The notes under the pieces: model-generated
The model's database searches: none
The model's input: only the letters and a program-made list of their open reading frames with translations
Told to the model about the DNA's origin: nothing
Made by a program: the position numbers and the translations under genes
Shown: positions 24,654 to 33,667 of the stretch, piece by piece
Layout of the letters: the number at the start of each line of letters is the position of its first letter
Numbering within the stretch: position 1 is the stretch's first letter
NCBI RefSeq assembly: GCF_027563315.1
Contig: NZ_JAMKBJ010000009.1
Location: 62,001-126,000 of the forward strand
Length of the DNA stretch: 64,000 nt
Direction: 5' to 3'
DNA from: Paenisporosarcina quisquiliarum
GTDB lineage: Bacteria > Bacillota > Bacilli > Bacillales_A > Planococcaceae

Positions 24654-24691
24654 ACGAACCTCCTTTCTCATATAAAGGGGGTTCGTTTTTT
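24654..24691 (+). terminator. Terminator of the small spore-type gene pair
   Basis: ACGAACCTCCTTT pairs with AAAGGGGGTTCGT (one wobble), then a six-T run. Confidence 0.9.
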
Positions 24692-24848
24692 CAGAAATAA
24701 AAAAGAGCATTTAATATCAGTAAAGCGTCGTCATAGGTCACGTAAAACGTCCAAAAACGAAGGAGATAAGCAGGATGTGAACTTTTTTTGTTGAATAAAC
24801 ATTAATGAAAAGTGAATGAATTTATTACATAGTAAGGAAGTGAATTGA

Positions 24849-25124
24849 TTGCTCTATTTATACTTTGTTTTTGTCTTTATAATGTTAATCATCAGCATTG
24901 GTTTTTTAACTGAGAACAAAAACCAAAGCCATAAATTGTTTAATTTCATTTACAGTTGTTGTATTGGTTGGCTTCTGATTACTTTTTCTATGGGATCCGT
25001 CGTTAGTCTAATTAAGAACGAGGATTTTGCATTTCCTTCATTGCTTACATACTTCATTATGTTTGTACTTCCTTTAATCACATTCTTTTTATTTGAAGTT
25101 AATTTGTATAAAAAAGTTAAATGA
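24849..25124 (+). CDS. Small three-TM membrane protein, unknown
   Basis: A 91-aa hydrophobic protein with TTG start (AAGGAAGTGAA upstream). Segments are about 1-20, 32-54 and 64-84, separated by short charged loops. No motif is recognised. An intrinsic terminator follows at 25182. Confidence 0.6.
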   Translation: MLYLYFVFVFIMLIISIGFLTENKNQSHKLFNFIYSCCIGWLLITFSMGSVVSLIKNEDFAFPSLLTYFIMFVLPLITFFLFEVNLYKKVK

Positions 25125-25181
25125 ATTGATTAGGTGTTTTATGCCTTTTCTAGATCTGGATAAAATAATTAGGACAATTAG

Positions 25182-25212
25182 AAAAACATTGAGATACTAC
25201 TCAGTGTTTTTT
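25182..25212 (+). terminator. Terminator of the 91-aa membrane-protein gene
   Basis: AAAAACATTGAG pairs with CTCAGTGTTTTT (one G-T pair), followed by further T. Confidence 0.82.
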
Positions 25213-25301
25213 CTCATTTCAACAACATTGTAACCACACCTATCGACCTGGAAAAATGAAGAAATTAAAAAGAAATAAACACTAAACTTGTTATTTCAAT
25301 A

Positions 25302-25343
25302 AAAAATAGACATACAATTGTATAACTAATTGGATGTCTATTT
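25302..25343 (-). terminator. Terminator of the nucleoside transporter gene
   Basis: AAAATAGACAT pairs with ATGTCTATTT, with an A run on the left that gives T on the minus strand. Confidence 0.75.
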
Positions 25344-25420
25344 AAGGTTATATTTTAGAAAAGTGATTTACAATCGAACACACCAAATACTTCATTTTGG
25401 GAAGCTAATAGCTATTTCGA

Positions 25421-26632
25421 TTAAATAAACATACCTGCAATTGCAGCACTTAGTAAAGATGCCAACATCCCGGCAGCTACCGCACGTAAACCTAATTTTG
25501 CAATATCTGAACGACGGTTCGGCGCAAGTGCACCTAATCCACCAAGAAGGATTGCCATAGAACTTAAGTTTGCAAATCCACATAATGCAAAACTCACGAC
25601 GATTACTGTCTTCGGAGATAAGTTTGCAATTTCAGGAGCAAATGCAGAATAGGCAACGAACTCATTTAAAACTAATTTTTGACCGATGAAACTTCCCGCA
25701 GTTACTGCTTCAGACCAAGGTACACCGATAGCAAATGCAAGTGGTGAGAACACATAACCCAAAATCATTTCAAGTGATAGATTTCCGTATCCGAAAATGC
25801 CACCAATACCACCAAGAATTCCGTTAATCATTGCAATCAAAGCGATAAACGCCAATAACATTGCACCAACGTTTAATGCTAATTTAAGACCATCACCTGC
25901 TCCACGAGCGGCTGCATCAATTACATTGACTGATTCTTGATCTTTTTCTAATTCAAATTCCGAATCATCGATTTCTTCCGTTTCTGGAATCATCAATTTA
26001 GCCAATACTAAACCTGCAGGCGCAGCCATAAAGCTTGCTGCCAGTAAGTATTCCAGAGGTACACCAAGAAGCGCATATCCAACAAGAACTGAACCTGCAA
26101 CAGATGCTAGTCCACCTGTCATAACTGCAAATAGTTCTGACTTCGTCATTTTTGCGATGAATGGACGAATAATCAATGGTGCTTCCGTTTGACCAACGAA
26201 AATATTCGCTGCTGCTGAAATGGATTCAGCTTTACTTGTTCCAAGCAATTTAGATAAAGCTCCACCAATTATACGAATCAAAATTTGCATAATCCCTAAG
26301 TAGTACAAAACAGAAATTAATGCTGAGAAGAAGATAATGACTGTCAGTACTTGAAAAGCAAAGACAAATCCAAAATTCTCTACATCAGCAGCCGGTCCGA
26401 ATAGGAAGGAAATACCTTCATTTGCATAACCGATTACATTCTGAACTCTTTCTGAAAACCATACTAATCCAGCTCGTCCCGCTTCCCATTTCAATACGAT
26501 AAAAGCAAACAGGATCTGGATTGCCAAGCCGCCTAAAATTGTTCGATAATTAATCGATTTTTTCGCGCTTGATAATAGAAATGCGATTCCTAATACAACT
26601 AAAATACCACCGATTCCCCAGATAATATTCAA
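25421..26632 (-). CDS. nupC: Concentrative nucleoside transporter (NupC family)
   Basis: A 403-aa membrane transporter of the CNT family with about 8-10 segments. Typical motifs are [16 protein letters not shown] (substrate and Na+/H+ site), [17 protein letters not shown], and [19 protein letters not shown] near the C-terminus. It imports nucleosides with a cation gradient. The TTG at 26632 is preceded by GAGGTGAC; the ATG at 26668 lies upstream of that site. A possible cre site and a perfect inverted repeat lie upstream. Confidence 0.92.
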   Translation of the reverse strand: MNIIWGIGGILVVLGIAFLLSSAKKSINYRTILGGLAIQILFAFIVLKWEAGRAGLVWFSERVQNVIGYANEGISFLFGPAADVENFGFVFAFQVLTVIIFFSALISVLYYLGIMQILIRIIGGALSKLLGTSKAESISAAANIFVGQTEAPLIIRPFIAKMTKSELFAVMTGGLASVAGSVLVGYALLGVPLEYLLAASFMAAPAGLVLAKLMIPETEEIDDSEFELEKDQESVNVIDAAARGAGDGLKLALNVGAMLLAFIALIAMINGILGGIGGIFGYGNLSLEMILGYVFSPLAFAIGVPWSEAVTAGSFIGQKLVLNEFVAYSAFAPEIANLSPKTVIVVSFALCGFANLSSMAILLGGLGALAPNRRSDIAKLGLRAVAAGMLASLLSAAIAGMFI

Positions 26633-26670
26633 GTATGTCACCTCTTTTATTATTTTTGTCCCTCTCAAGA

Positions 26671-26684
26671 AGAAAACGCTTTCT
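26671..26684. promoter_or_regulatory. Possible cre-like site upstream of nupC
   Basis: AGAAAACGCTTTCT is a near-palindrome sharing the CG core of catabolite-response elements, but the outer T..A of the consensus are changed. It lies about 40 bp upstream of the nupC start. In the 26633-26956 gap I see this site, the 26708 inverted repeat, and the RNase J ribosome site only. Confidence 0.35.
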
Positions 26685-26707
26685 TTCGCGTTTAATGTAA
26701 ATTGGAG

Positions 26708-26727
26708 GTTGTCTGACGACAGACAAC
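26708..26727. promoter_or_regulatory. Perfect inverted repeat upstream of nupC
   Basis: GTTGTCTG-ACGA-CAGACAAC is an 8-bp perfect inverted repeat with a 4-base centre, 76 bp upstream of the nupC start. There is no T run, so an operator is more likely than a terminator. The cognate regulator is not in the window. Confidence 0.5.
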
Positions 26728-26956
26728 TTATCGGAATCGTAACAAATCCTCGAACATAAGTAAATGGATATTGTTTGAAATAAGCTCTTTAACCATGTAA
26801 ATATGAAGAATTTAAAAACTAAAATACTGTCATAGGATGAGTCTATTCGTGCTTTTGATACAGGACTTCACATGTAAAACTTTTCCCAAACAATCATAAA
26901 AATAATTTCTTGTGGGAATACTTCTCTTAGCCATTTCACTTAGGAGGATATTTAAT

Positions 26957-28630
26957 TTGGATACTGTAGAAAACTCATTATCCATTTTCGCCCTTGGCGG
27001 CGTAAATGAAATCGGAAAGAATATGTATGTCCTGCAAGTTGAAAATGACATTGTGGTCATCGACTGCGGATCTAAATTTCCAGATGAAAGCTTACTCGGC
27101 ATCGATCTAATCATTCAAGATATTTCGTATTTACAAGAAAATAAGGACAAGGTTCGGGCATTAATCGTTACGCATGGACATGAAGATCATATTGGCGGCA
27201 TCCCCTATCTATTGAAACAATTAAACATGCCGGTTTACGCTAGCAGAATGACATTGGGGTTAATTGAAATTAAATTGAAAGAACATGGCCTGTTAAGACA
27301 AACCGAAATGAATCTGATTGATTCCAAGTCGAAAATTAATTTCAATGCCATCACATGTACTTTCTTTAAAACAAACCACAGCATTCCAGATTGTTTAGGC
27401 ATTGCTTTCCACACTTCAGAAGGAGTAATTGTTCATACTGGTGACTTTAAATTTGATTTGACTCCAGTGAACAATGAATATGCAGACATTCATGAAATGG
27501 CCGAACTTGGTAAGAAAGGTGTTCTCGTATTATTGTCGGAAAGTACGAATGCTGAACGTCCTGGGTTTACACCATCCGAATCATTGGTCGGTGGGCACAT
27601 TGAAGATGCATTCCGGAAAGCCAACAGAAAAATCTTTATTTCCACATTTGCATCCAATGTTCATCGAGTACAACAAGTCGTGGATGCTGCCCAAAAAACA
27701 AATCGTAAACTCGTCTTATTAGGTCGCAGTATGGTGAATGTGGTCTCCGTCGCCATGGAACAAGGTCATTTAAATGTTCCTGAAGGAATGATCATTGAAC
27801 CACATGATATCAAGCGTATGGCACCTGAGAACGTGGCTATTCTTTGTACAGGAAGCCAAGGGGAACCGATGGCTGCTTTATCGCGCCTCGCAAGCTCCAA
27901 CTATCGACAAGTAGAGATTCTGCCTGAAGATACAGTCATATTCGCTTCCTCACCAATCCCTGGAAATGAACGAAATGTTTCGCGAGTTATCGATAATTTG
28001 TATCGTTTAAGGGCAAAAGTCATTTATGGTTCTGGCAGTGCTACAGGGATGCATGTATCCGGACATGCGTGCCAGGAGGAATTAAGACTGATGCTGACCT
28101 TGATGAAACCGAAATACTTTATCCCGATTCACGGCGAGCTAAGAATGCTGCATCAACATCGTTTAATCGCCGAGTCTGTCGGGGTGGAAAGAGAAAATGT
28201 CTTCATCATCAATAATGGAGATGTAGTTGACGTCAATAACTCCATTGCGCGTCAAACGCGAAAAGTACCTTCTGGAAACATATTTGTCGACGGATTGGGT
28301 ATTGGGGATGTAGGGAATATCGTTCTGCGTGATCGCAAGTTGCTTTCTGAAGACGGGATGATTGTCATCGTCATTACTCTTAGTAAGTCAGATGGTCAAA
28401 TTATTTCAGGTCCTGATACCATTTCCCGAGGCTTCGTCTACGCACGAGATGCAGAAGAGCTGATGAAGGAAGTAGATCGATTAGTGGTAACCACTATCCA
28501 AACGACTGAAGCTCCAAATGGACGCCAGCGTAATGTACTGAAACAAAGCATTAAAGCTACTTTAGGGAAGTTTTTATATGCAAAAACGAAAAGAAGACCG
28601 ATGATTCTACCCATCATTATTGAAATTTAA
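26957..28630 (+). CDS. rnj: Ribonuclease J
   Basis: A 557-aa metallo-beta-lactamase/beta-CASP ribonuclease, close to the usual 555 aa. The metal motif THGHEDHIGG is at about 72-81. Other family landmarks are IVHTGDFKFDLTPV, LCTGSQGEPMAALSR, HVSGHACQEELRLM and the C-terminal TKRRPMILPIIIEI. It performs 5'-3' exonuclease and endonuclease cleavage in mRNA decay and rRNA processing. It resembles RNase J1 more than J2 by eye, but is diverged and may be an extra paralogue. The TTG at 26957 follows TAGGAGGAT; an upstream ATG at 26912 has no site. Confidence 0.93.
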   Translation: MDTVENSLSIFALGGVNEIGKNMYVLQVENDIVVIDCGSKFPDESLLGIDLIIQDISYLQENKDKVRALIVTHGHEDHIGGIPYLLKQLNMPVYASRMTLGLIEIKLKEHGLLRQTEMNLIDSKSKINFNAITCTFFKTNHSIPDCLGIAFHTSEGVIVHTGDFKFDLTPVNNEYADIHEMAELGKKGVLVLLSESTNAERPGFTPSESLVGGHIEDAFRKANRKIFISTFASNVHRVQQVVDAAQKTNRKLVLLGRSMVNVVSVAMEQGHLNVPEGMIIEPHDIKRMAPENVAILCTGSQGEPMAALSRLASSNYRQVEILPEDTVIFASSPIPGNERNVSRVIDNLYRLRAKVIYGSGSATGMHVSGHACQEELRLMLTLMKPKYFIPIHGELRMLHQHRLIAESVGVERENVFIINNGDVVDVNNSIARQTRKVPSGNIFVDGLGIGDVGNIVLRDRKLLSEDGMIVIVITLSKSDGQIISGPDTISRGFVYARDAEELMKEVDRLVVTTIQTTEAPNGRQRNVLKQSIKATLGKFLYAKTKRRPMILPIIIEI

Positions 28631-28651
28631 TACAAGTGCTTAGACGAATAA

Positions 28652-28688
28652 AAGCGAACTCCATTAATTAAAGGAGTTCGCTTTTTCC
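28652..28688. terminator. Bidirectional terminator after RNase J
   Basis: AAGCGAACTCC pairs with GGAGTTCGCTT, then TTTTT. It lies between the convergent RNase J and SET-domain genes. Confidence 0.88.
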
Positions 28689-28691
28689 TGT

Positions 28692-29309
28692 TCATCTTCT
28701 TGGCATTCTTGATTTCAAATCAGTTCGATCGTAAAAAATGGATTTAATTGAATCCATTAGAACTTGTTTGGTAGCTGCGATGTTTACTTTCTTTAGAAAT
28801 TCGGGGCGAATAAGTGGGTAAAGTGGCTGTTCCACTTCGTAAAAATATCGGAGGGAATCAATGACCTTTGCATCCCATTCTTCATGGAAACGAAGTAAAT
28901 CATCCGGGTAAACGCGTATCCGGTCCGTCCCGTCTTCCGGGAAACAATCAAATGGTTCATCGATATTTAATGTTCCATAATCATCCGTCAGCTGTTCGCC
29001 GGGATGAATGTCTCGAATGGCCACTTCAAATTCATAAGCCGTACCCATACAATTGGCATGAAAACTGTGATTTACATATCTTCCGAGATCCCAGCAGAGA
29101 ATGTATTTCCCTTCTTGATTTCGGTACGCATATTTCTTCAAAATCTCTCCTCTGTATTCGTCAATCTTATGGAGATAATCTGCGTCCAATATGTGATCGA
29201 GATCATCCATTGCCCATGTTATGGTTCCCTTTGGAATAAATTTCGTCGCAAATACCCCGAAACCAATTTGATCATTAATATAACGTAATTCCGTATGTGG
29301 ATGCATCAT
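28692..29309 (-). CDS. SET-domain protein, putative lysine methyltransferase
   Basis: A 205-aa cytoplasmic protein. SET motifs are in order: GFGVFATKFIPKGT (about 16-29, SAM-binding N-flank), RYVNHSFHANC (about 77-87, N80-H81-S82), and GEQLTDDYG (about 104-112, with the Y of the active site). A post-SET-like region has C122. The C-terminal 80 residues are helical and unassigned. SET proteins methylate lysines in proteins; targets in bacteria are mostly unknown. It is a single gene between terminators. ATG at 29309 follows GAAGGGG; the next codon is also ATG. Confidence 0.85.
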   Translation of the reverse strand: MMHPHTELRYINDQIGFGVFATKFIPKGTITWAMDDLDHILDADYLHKIDEYRGEILKKYAYRNQEGKYILCWDLGRYVNHSFHANCMGTAYEFEVAIRDIHPGEQLTDDYGTLNIDEPFDCFPEDGTDRIRVYPDDLLRFHEEWDAKVIDSLRYFYEVEQPLYPLIRPEFLKKVNIAATKQVLMDSIKSIFYDRTDLKSRMPRR

Positions 29310-29410
29310 CTCTTAGTATTCCCCTTCACTTAGTTGGTATTAAAAATAGTCTATGCACTTGGGGAACAACTTGTTGAAAACTCTGTGTGGGAACACTTAA
29401 TTCAACAGTA

Positions 29411-29449
29411 AAAAACCTCCAGAAGATCTTAAATCTCCTGAAGGTTTTT
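29411..29449 (-). terminator. Terminator of the YfhF-like gene
   Basis: An imperfect hairpin, AAAACCT...AGGTTTT with CAG/CTG inner pairs, sits just downstream of the minus-strand stop. The A run on the left gives T residues. Confidence 0.75.
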
Positions 29450-29453
29450 CGTA

Positions 29454-30359
29454 TTATGAAATGGCCTGTTTTTTTAGGATGATTTGCTGCAATGCCTTTT
29501 CGAGTGTATCGAATGTAAACTGAAACCCATCTTTTTCGAGTCGCTCTGGCAACACCCATCGACTTTTCAAAATGAGTTCCGTTTCGGTTTTCATGAAGAC
29601 TGCACCGATTTCGAGCATCCACTTTTGAGCCGGCAATCCAAGCTTTCGATTCATCGTCTTGCGCAGTTGTTTCATGAATTCACGATTTGAAACTGGATGT
29701 GGCGCCGACACATTAAAGGCACCTTTTAAATCAGTTCTTTCCTGAAGAAACAGAATGGCCCGGTACACATCTTCAATGTGAATCCAACTGAACATTTGAT
29801 TACCGTCCCCCTGTACTCCCCCGAGTCCGAAGCGTACCAAGTTGAAGTAAGGCTCCATCACTCCACCCTCTGCACCGAGTACAATTGACATGCGTAATGC
29901 TACTTGTCTAGTACGTGGAAGTTGATAATCGAATAAGGATTGTTCCCACGCTTTGGCTACATCTACCGAAAAACCGGTGCCAATTTCTCCATTCTCTTCT
30001 GTCATGGGACGATCTTCTGCATGCCGATAGATTGTAGCTGTGCTGGAATTGATCCACAAGGGAGGAGGACTGCCACAAGCCAACAGTGCGTTTCCAAGAA
30101 TTTGAGTTGTCTTTGTACGGGAGCTGATGATTTCTTCTTTATTCTTGTCATTGTATCGACAGTTAACGGATTTACCTGCAAGATTGATGAGCATTTCCGC
30201 ACCATCCAGAGCACTGATTATACCCGCCTGATTTGACCACGCAATATGTTGAGGTTGTCTAGAGATTATCTTCACTTCATAACCTGTAGCTGTAAATTTA
30301 TCTTCCAGATATTGTCCAATAAAGCCTGTTCCTCCAGCTAAGACGATCTTTTTTTTCAT
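29454..30359 (-). CDS. yfhF: TIGR01777-family epimerase (YfhF-like)
   Basis: A 301-aa short-chain dehydrogenase-like protein. The N-terminal NAD(P)-binding motif is GGTGFIGQYL. Other family landmarks: GADMLINLAGKS-type segment read here as GAEMLINLAGKSVNCRY, INSSTATIYRHAEDRPMTEE, and FSWIHIEDVYRAI. Its C-terminal region carries the DUF1731-like end (KSRWVLPERLEKDGFQF). It resembles B. subtilis YfhF, whose substrate is unknown. The ATG at 30359 follows GGGTGG; a longer frame lacks a site. Confidence 0.86.
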   Translation of the reverse strand: MKKKIVLAGGTGFIGQYLEDKFTATGYEVKIISRQPQHIAWSNQAGIISALDGAEMLINLAGKSVNCRYNDKNKEEIISSRTKTTQILGNALLACGSPPPLWINSSTATIYRHAEDRPMTEENGEIGTGFSVDVAKAWEQSLFDYQLPRTRQVALRMSIVLGAEGGVMEPYFNLVRFGLGGVQGDGNQMFSWIHIEDVYRAILFLQERTDLKGAFNVSAPHPVSNREFMKQLRKTMNRKLGLPAQKWMLEIGAVFMKTETELILKSRWVLPERLEKDGFQFTFDTLEKALQQIILKKQAIS

Positions 30360-30611
30360 AATATCCACCCGTTTCATCAAAGTCTTTATAAACAAGACGT
30401 CTGAATCATGATTTAGGATGCCGTGGTGGACAGTTAATAAATTTTAATTCCTTGATTCACTCTCAAGCTGTGTTTATTCCTCTTCACGAGCGACTTATTC
30501 CCTTTCCCCCATTCATCCCAACAAATCTTTGTCGTAGTCTTGGAAAGGGTTTTAAACAGTTGATGCCGAAATAGTAAACAATCGTATTTTTTAAATAGGG
30601 AGGAATTAAAA

Positions 30612-31112
30612 ATGGCAGAAAATCCAGAACTACAGGTCACACGTACCTTTGATGTTCCTAAAGAAACGCTATTTCAACTATGGACGGATGCGAACCATTT
30701 AAAACACTGGTGGACTCCTACAGGATATTCAATTGATGTGGTCAAGTTTGAATTGCATCCGGAAGGAGCGTTTCATTACAATCAAACGTCTCCTGAAGGT
30801 CACACGATGTGGGGGAAATTTGTCTACAAAGACATTGAAAAGCCTGACAGACTTGTCTACATCAGTTCCTTTTCGAATCCAGATGGACAAACTTGTCGAG
30901 CACCATTCCATCCAAGTTGGCCTCTTGAAATTCTTAATACATTAAATTTCATAGATGAAGACGGGAAAACGGTTCTTGCAATGCGAGGGATGCCGGTTTC
31001 TGCTACTGAAGAAGAACTTTCCATATTCCAAAACGCACGTGAAGGCATTCAACAAGGATTGGCCGGAACGTTCGATCAATTAGACACCTATATTAAACAA
31101 TTGAAGTCATAA
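30612..31112 (+). CDS. SRPBCC/AHSA1-domain protein
   Basis: A 166-aa protein of the START-like (SRPBCC) fold, of the AHSA1 group. The N-terminus reads LQVTRTFDVPKETLFQLWTD, then LKHWWTPTGY, and the C-terminal helix contains EGIQQGLAGTFDQLDTYI. Such proteins hold small hydrophobic ligands or chaperone clients. AGGGAGGAATT precedes the ATG. A strong bidirectional terminator follows. No function can be fixed. Confidence 0.9.
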   Translation: MAENPELQVTRTFDVPKETLFQLWTDANHLKHWWTPTGYSIDVVKFELHPEGAFHYNQTSPEGHTMWGKFVYKDIEKPDRLVYISSFSNPDGQTCRAPFHPSWPLEILNTLNFIDEDGKTVLAMRGMPVSATEEELSIFQNAREGIQQGLAGTFDQLDTYIKQLKS

Positions 31113-31130
31113 TACTTTGACTAGAATCAA

Positions 31131-31167
31131 AAAAATGCACCCGCTATTGATAAGCGGGTGCATTTTT
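31131..31167. terminator. Bidirectional terminator
   Basis: AAAAATGCACCCGCT pairs perfectly with AGCGGGTGCATTTTT, between the convergent SRPBCC and NCS2 permease genes. Confidence 0.92.
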
Positions 31168-31174
31168 ATTCGAA

Positions 31175-32473
31175 TTAGCCAATGACATGAACAACGAAAT
31201 TCATCAGGAACAATCCTGCGATTACGTAAAGAGCCGGTGTTACTTCCCGCCATTTACCGATCGCAATTTTCAGGATTGGATACATAATGAAGCCGACTGC
31301 AATGCCATCTGCAATACTATAAGTGAACGGAATCATCGCAATGATGAACAATGCAGGGAAACTTTCGCTCAAGTCTTTCAACTCGAGGTTGCGAATGTTC
31401 TGCAACATCAAACTGCCAATAATGATCAGAATCGGTGCAATGGCGCTGTCCGGAATCAGTTTGATTACCGGAATGAAAAACGCTGCCACTAAGAACAACA
31501 ATCCTGCAGTCACAGTTGTCAGTCCTGTTCGACCGCCCGCTACCATACCGGCAGCACTTTCAACCGAAGCTACCGTCGGACTCGTTCCGAAAATACCGGA
31601 TGTCATCGCAGACACGGAGTTCGCTTGAAACGCACGACTGAATCTGTCTGGACGGTTGATGAACCCAACGTGTCCATGGACTAGCCCGATGTTCTCGAAG
31701 ACAATGACCATAGTCAGTGAAAATACCGCAATCCAGAATGTCATGGACAGGAAATTCCCGAACGATAATGCACCGAATGCACCAAATGCGTCAGCCAAGC
31801 CTAAAGAAGCACTGTCTGTCTGATTAAAATCAATCAATCCGAAGAAAGACGCAATGATGGTTCCGACCACAATCGTAATAAGAAAATTCCCAGGTACGTT
31901 GCGGATGAATAGCACAATCGCTACAAGAAATGTCAGCACGGTCGCAAGCACTTGTGCTTCTCCCAAAGACCCGAGTGCCAAAATGGAACTTGAGCCTTTT
32001 TCGACGATGCCGCCTTTTTCTAGACCAATGAGCATCAGGAACAATCCAAGACCGACCGTAATCGCTTCTTTAAGCGAATGTGGTACAGCGGCACTTAGTA
32101 TTTTTGAAAATGGCGTAAACGCGATAAACACGAAAATAACGCCAGATACAAAAACAACTGCCAATGCTTCCTGCCAAGAAAGACCCATTGATTGAACCAT
32201 CGTATAGGAAAACAACGCATTGATTCCCATTCCCGGTACAAGCAATATCGGTACATTCCCCCAGAAGCCCATAACTAGACATCCGAACACTGATGCTGCA
32301 ATCGTTGCGACAATCGCTGCTTCAAGCGGCATTCCCGCTTCAGACAGAATAAGTGCATTTACAGCAATGATGTAAACCACCGTGAAAAATCCGATGACTC
32401 CCGCCATTACTTCGCGCTTTACTGTCGTTCCGTTCGTTTTAAGACCGAAAAATCGGTCAAACCAATTAAGCAT
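31175..32473 (-). CDS. Purine permease, NCS2/AzgA family (PbuG/PbuO type)
   Basis: A 432-aa transporter with about 12-14 segments, starting MLNWFDRFFGLK. Conserved elements are LVPGMGINALFSYTMV, KEAITVGLGLFLMLIGLEKGG, FENIGLVHGHVGF and GTSPTVASVESAAGM, the AzgA signatures. It probably brings in guanine, hypoxanthine or adenine by proton symport. The B. subtilis PbuG and PbuO proteins have this length. No purine riboswitch motif was seen upstream. AGAAGGTTG precedes the ATG. Confidence 0.9.
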   Translation of the reverse strand: MLNWFDRFFGLKTNGTTVKREVMAGVIGFFTVVYIIAVNALILSEAGMPLEAAIVATIAASVFGCLVMGFWGNVPILLVPGMGINALFSYTMVQSMGLSWQEALAVVFVSGVIFVFIAFTPFSKILSAAVPHSLKEAITVGLGLFLMLIGLEKGGIVEKGSSSILALGSLGEAQVLATVLTFLVAIVLFIRNVPGNFLITIVVGTIIASFFGLIDFNQTDSASLGLADAFGAFGALSFGNFLSMTFWIAVFSLTMVIVFENIGLVHGHVGFINRPDRFSRAFQANSVSAMTSGIFGTSPTVASVESAAGMVAGGRTGLTTVTAGLLFLVAAFFIPVIKLIPDSAIAPILIIIGSLMLQNIRNLELKDLSESFPALFIIAMIPFTYSIADGIAVGFIMYPILKIAIGKWREVTPALYVIAGLFLMNFVVHVIG

Positions 32474-32537
32474 GTTTTCAACCTTCTATTAAATTAGCCC
32501 TCTCCCAACCCGCTCTGCCTGATAAACAGGTAAGCCA

Positions 32538-32557
32538 TTAAGGATTTTAATCCTTAA
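32538..32557. promoter_or_regulatory. Perfect inverted repeat upstream of the purine permease
   Basis: TTAAGGATT-TT-AATCCTTAA is a 9-bp perfect inverted repeat, 65 bp upstream of the permease start. It may be an operator. It lacks a T run and cannot be a standard terminator. Confidence 0.45.
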
Positions 32558-32687
32558 GAGGTCATATGTCAATCTTTTGAAGTATTGGCGGCTAGGAATA
32601 TTCGCGGTTTCGGAAGTTCAATTCACGGATTTTTGTCGTCTATTTGCGTTCGCACCAATTCCATGAATATTTTCCACTTCAATATAA

Positions 32688-32719
32688 AAAGACGCCCCTC
32701 TTCCAGGTAACGTCTTTAC
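32688..32719 (-). terminator. Terminator of the coiled-coil protein gene
   Basis: AAAGACG pairs with CGTCTTT. A residues on the left give T on the minus strand. The stem is short, but the position suits the gene at 32727. Confidence 0.7.
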
Positions 32720-32726
32720 ATTTTTA

Positions 32727-33479
32727 TCAAGGTTGTTTTTTCTCGTTGTCTTTTTGTTTTTGGTTAACCAGAAAAATTGATTGATCTGACCCCGTGAACA
32801 GTTTTGCTAAATAAGAAGCCGTGTAGTTATACCCAGTATCAATTTTTTCTGCTAAGTAATTGGTTCGTTCAAAGAGAACGGAACGGAAATGGTCGATTTG
32901 TCTTAAGATTTTTTCCGTCAATGCTTCTTGGTTATCTAATCGGTTCAGTACTTCAGATTGAGTATTTTCCTGAGTATTCATATGTTGCGCGATTTGTTTT
33001 TGGAGTATTAGTTGCTCATCCACTTTTTGCTCCAGTTGCTCATTTCTCAACCCCACTTTATCCAACTGATGAACAACCTCTTGGTTTGATTGGCTTAGCT
33101 GATTCATGTAGTTAATTAAATCTTTGTTGGCTAAAACTTCATTTTCCAATGTTGATTGCAGTGCGACACTTTTTTCATCTAACTTCCTCAACCATTCCAA
33201 CACTTGAGTTTCAATCTTTTCATGGTGGAAGTTCAATTTCTTCTGTTCACTAATCCCGTGTTGGAAAAACTTCCACTGGTTGGTTTGTTTCGTAGCTTGC
33301 TTTTCGAATAAATCTTTTAGCTCGCTGAATGATTGATGTAATGTTTCATTCGTTTTTTCCTGCGCTTCTAGCAAATCAGCTACGTGATTCTGTTTGAAAG
33401 ACTTCTGATTAGGCTCCACTATTTGTCCATGATTCTTATAAACATCCGGGTGCTTATTTGTATTAATAAATAATCCCAT
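32727..33479 (-). CDS. Coiled-coil protein, unknown function
   Basis: A 250-aa protein almost entirely helical, with heptad-like stretches (about 30-190) full of Gln, Glu, Lys and Asn, for example LLEAQEKTNETLHQSFSELK. The C-terminal 55 residues are different and conserved-looking: ILRQIDHFRSVLFERTNYLA, then YNYTASYLAKLFTGSDQ. It has no signal peptide. I recognise the style of Bacillales sporulation-associated coiled-coil proteins but not a named family. The ATG at 33479 follows AGGGGTG. Confidence 0.65.
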   Translation of the reverse strand: MGLFINTNKHPDVYKNHGQIVEPNQKSFKQNHVADLLEAQEKTNETLHQSFSELKDLFEKQATKQTNQWKFFQHGISEQKKLNFHHEKIETQVLEWLRKLDEKSVALQSTLENEVLANKDLINYMNQLSQSNQEVVHQLDKVGLRNEQLEQKVDEQLILQKQIAQHMNTQENTQSEVLNRLDNQEALTEKILRQIDHFRSVLFERTNYLAEKIDTGYNYTASYLAKLFTGSDQSIFLVNQKQKDNEKKQP

Positions 33480-33667
33480 CGCTACTTACACCCCTTTCCT
33501 GCCATTCTTTTTTTATATTATGCATGACAAGGGGGATTGGGCATTACGTTTGAGATGAAAATCGATTTTTATGGAAGCGAGCAAAAAATTTTTCAGCCTT
33601 TTCAAATCTATCGGGAGACCTTCTTTCATACACTTACTAAGAAGTTTGATAGATAAAGGGGTTATGA

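Noticed and set aside
24735-24765. Possible third 21-bp unit (GTCACGTAAAACG)
   Set aside because: Only one partial core with no second copy at 21 bp, so it is not an array.
26640-26760. Purine riboswitch upstream of nupC
   Set aside because: The conserved loop and junction bases of the purine aptamer were not found; only an inverted repeat is present.
32474-32726. Purine riboswitch upstream of the NCS2 permease
   Set aside because: No three-stem aptamer pattern was seen on reading the minus strand; only a 9-bp inverted repeat is present.
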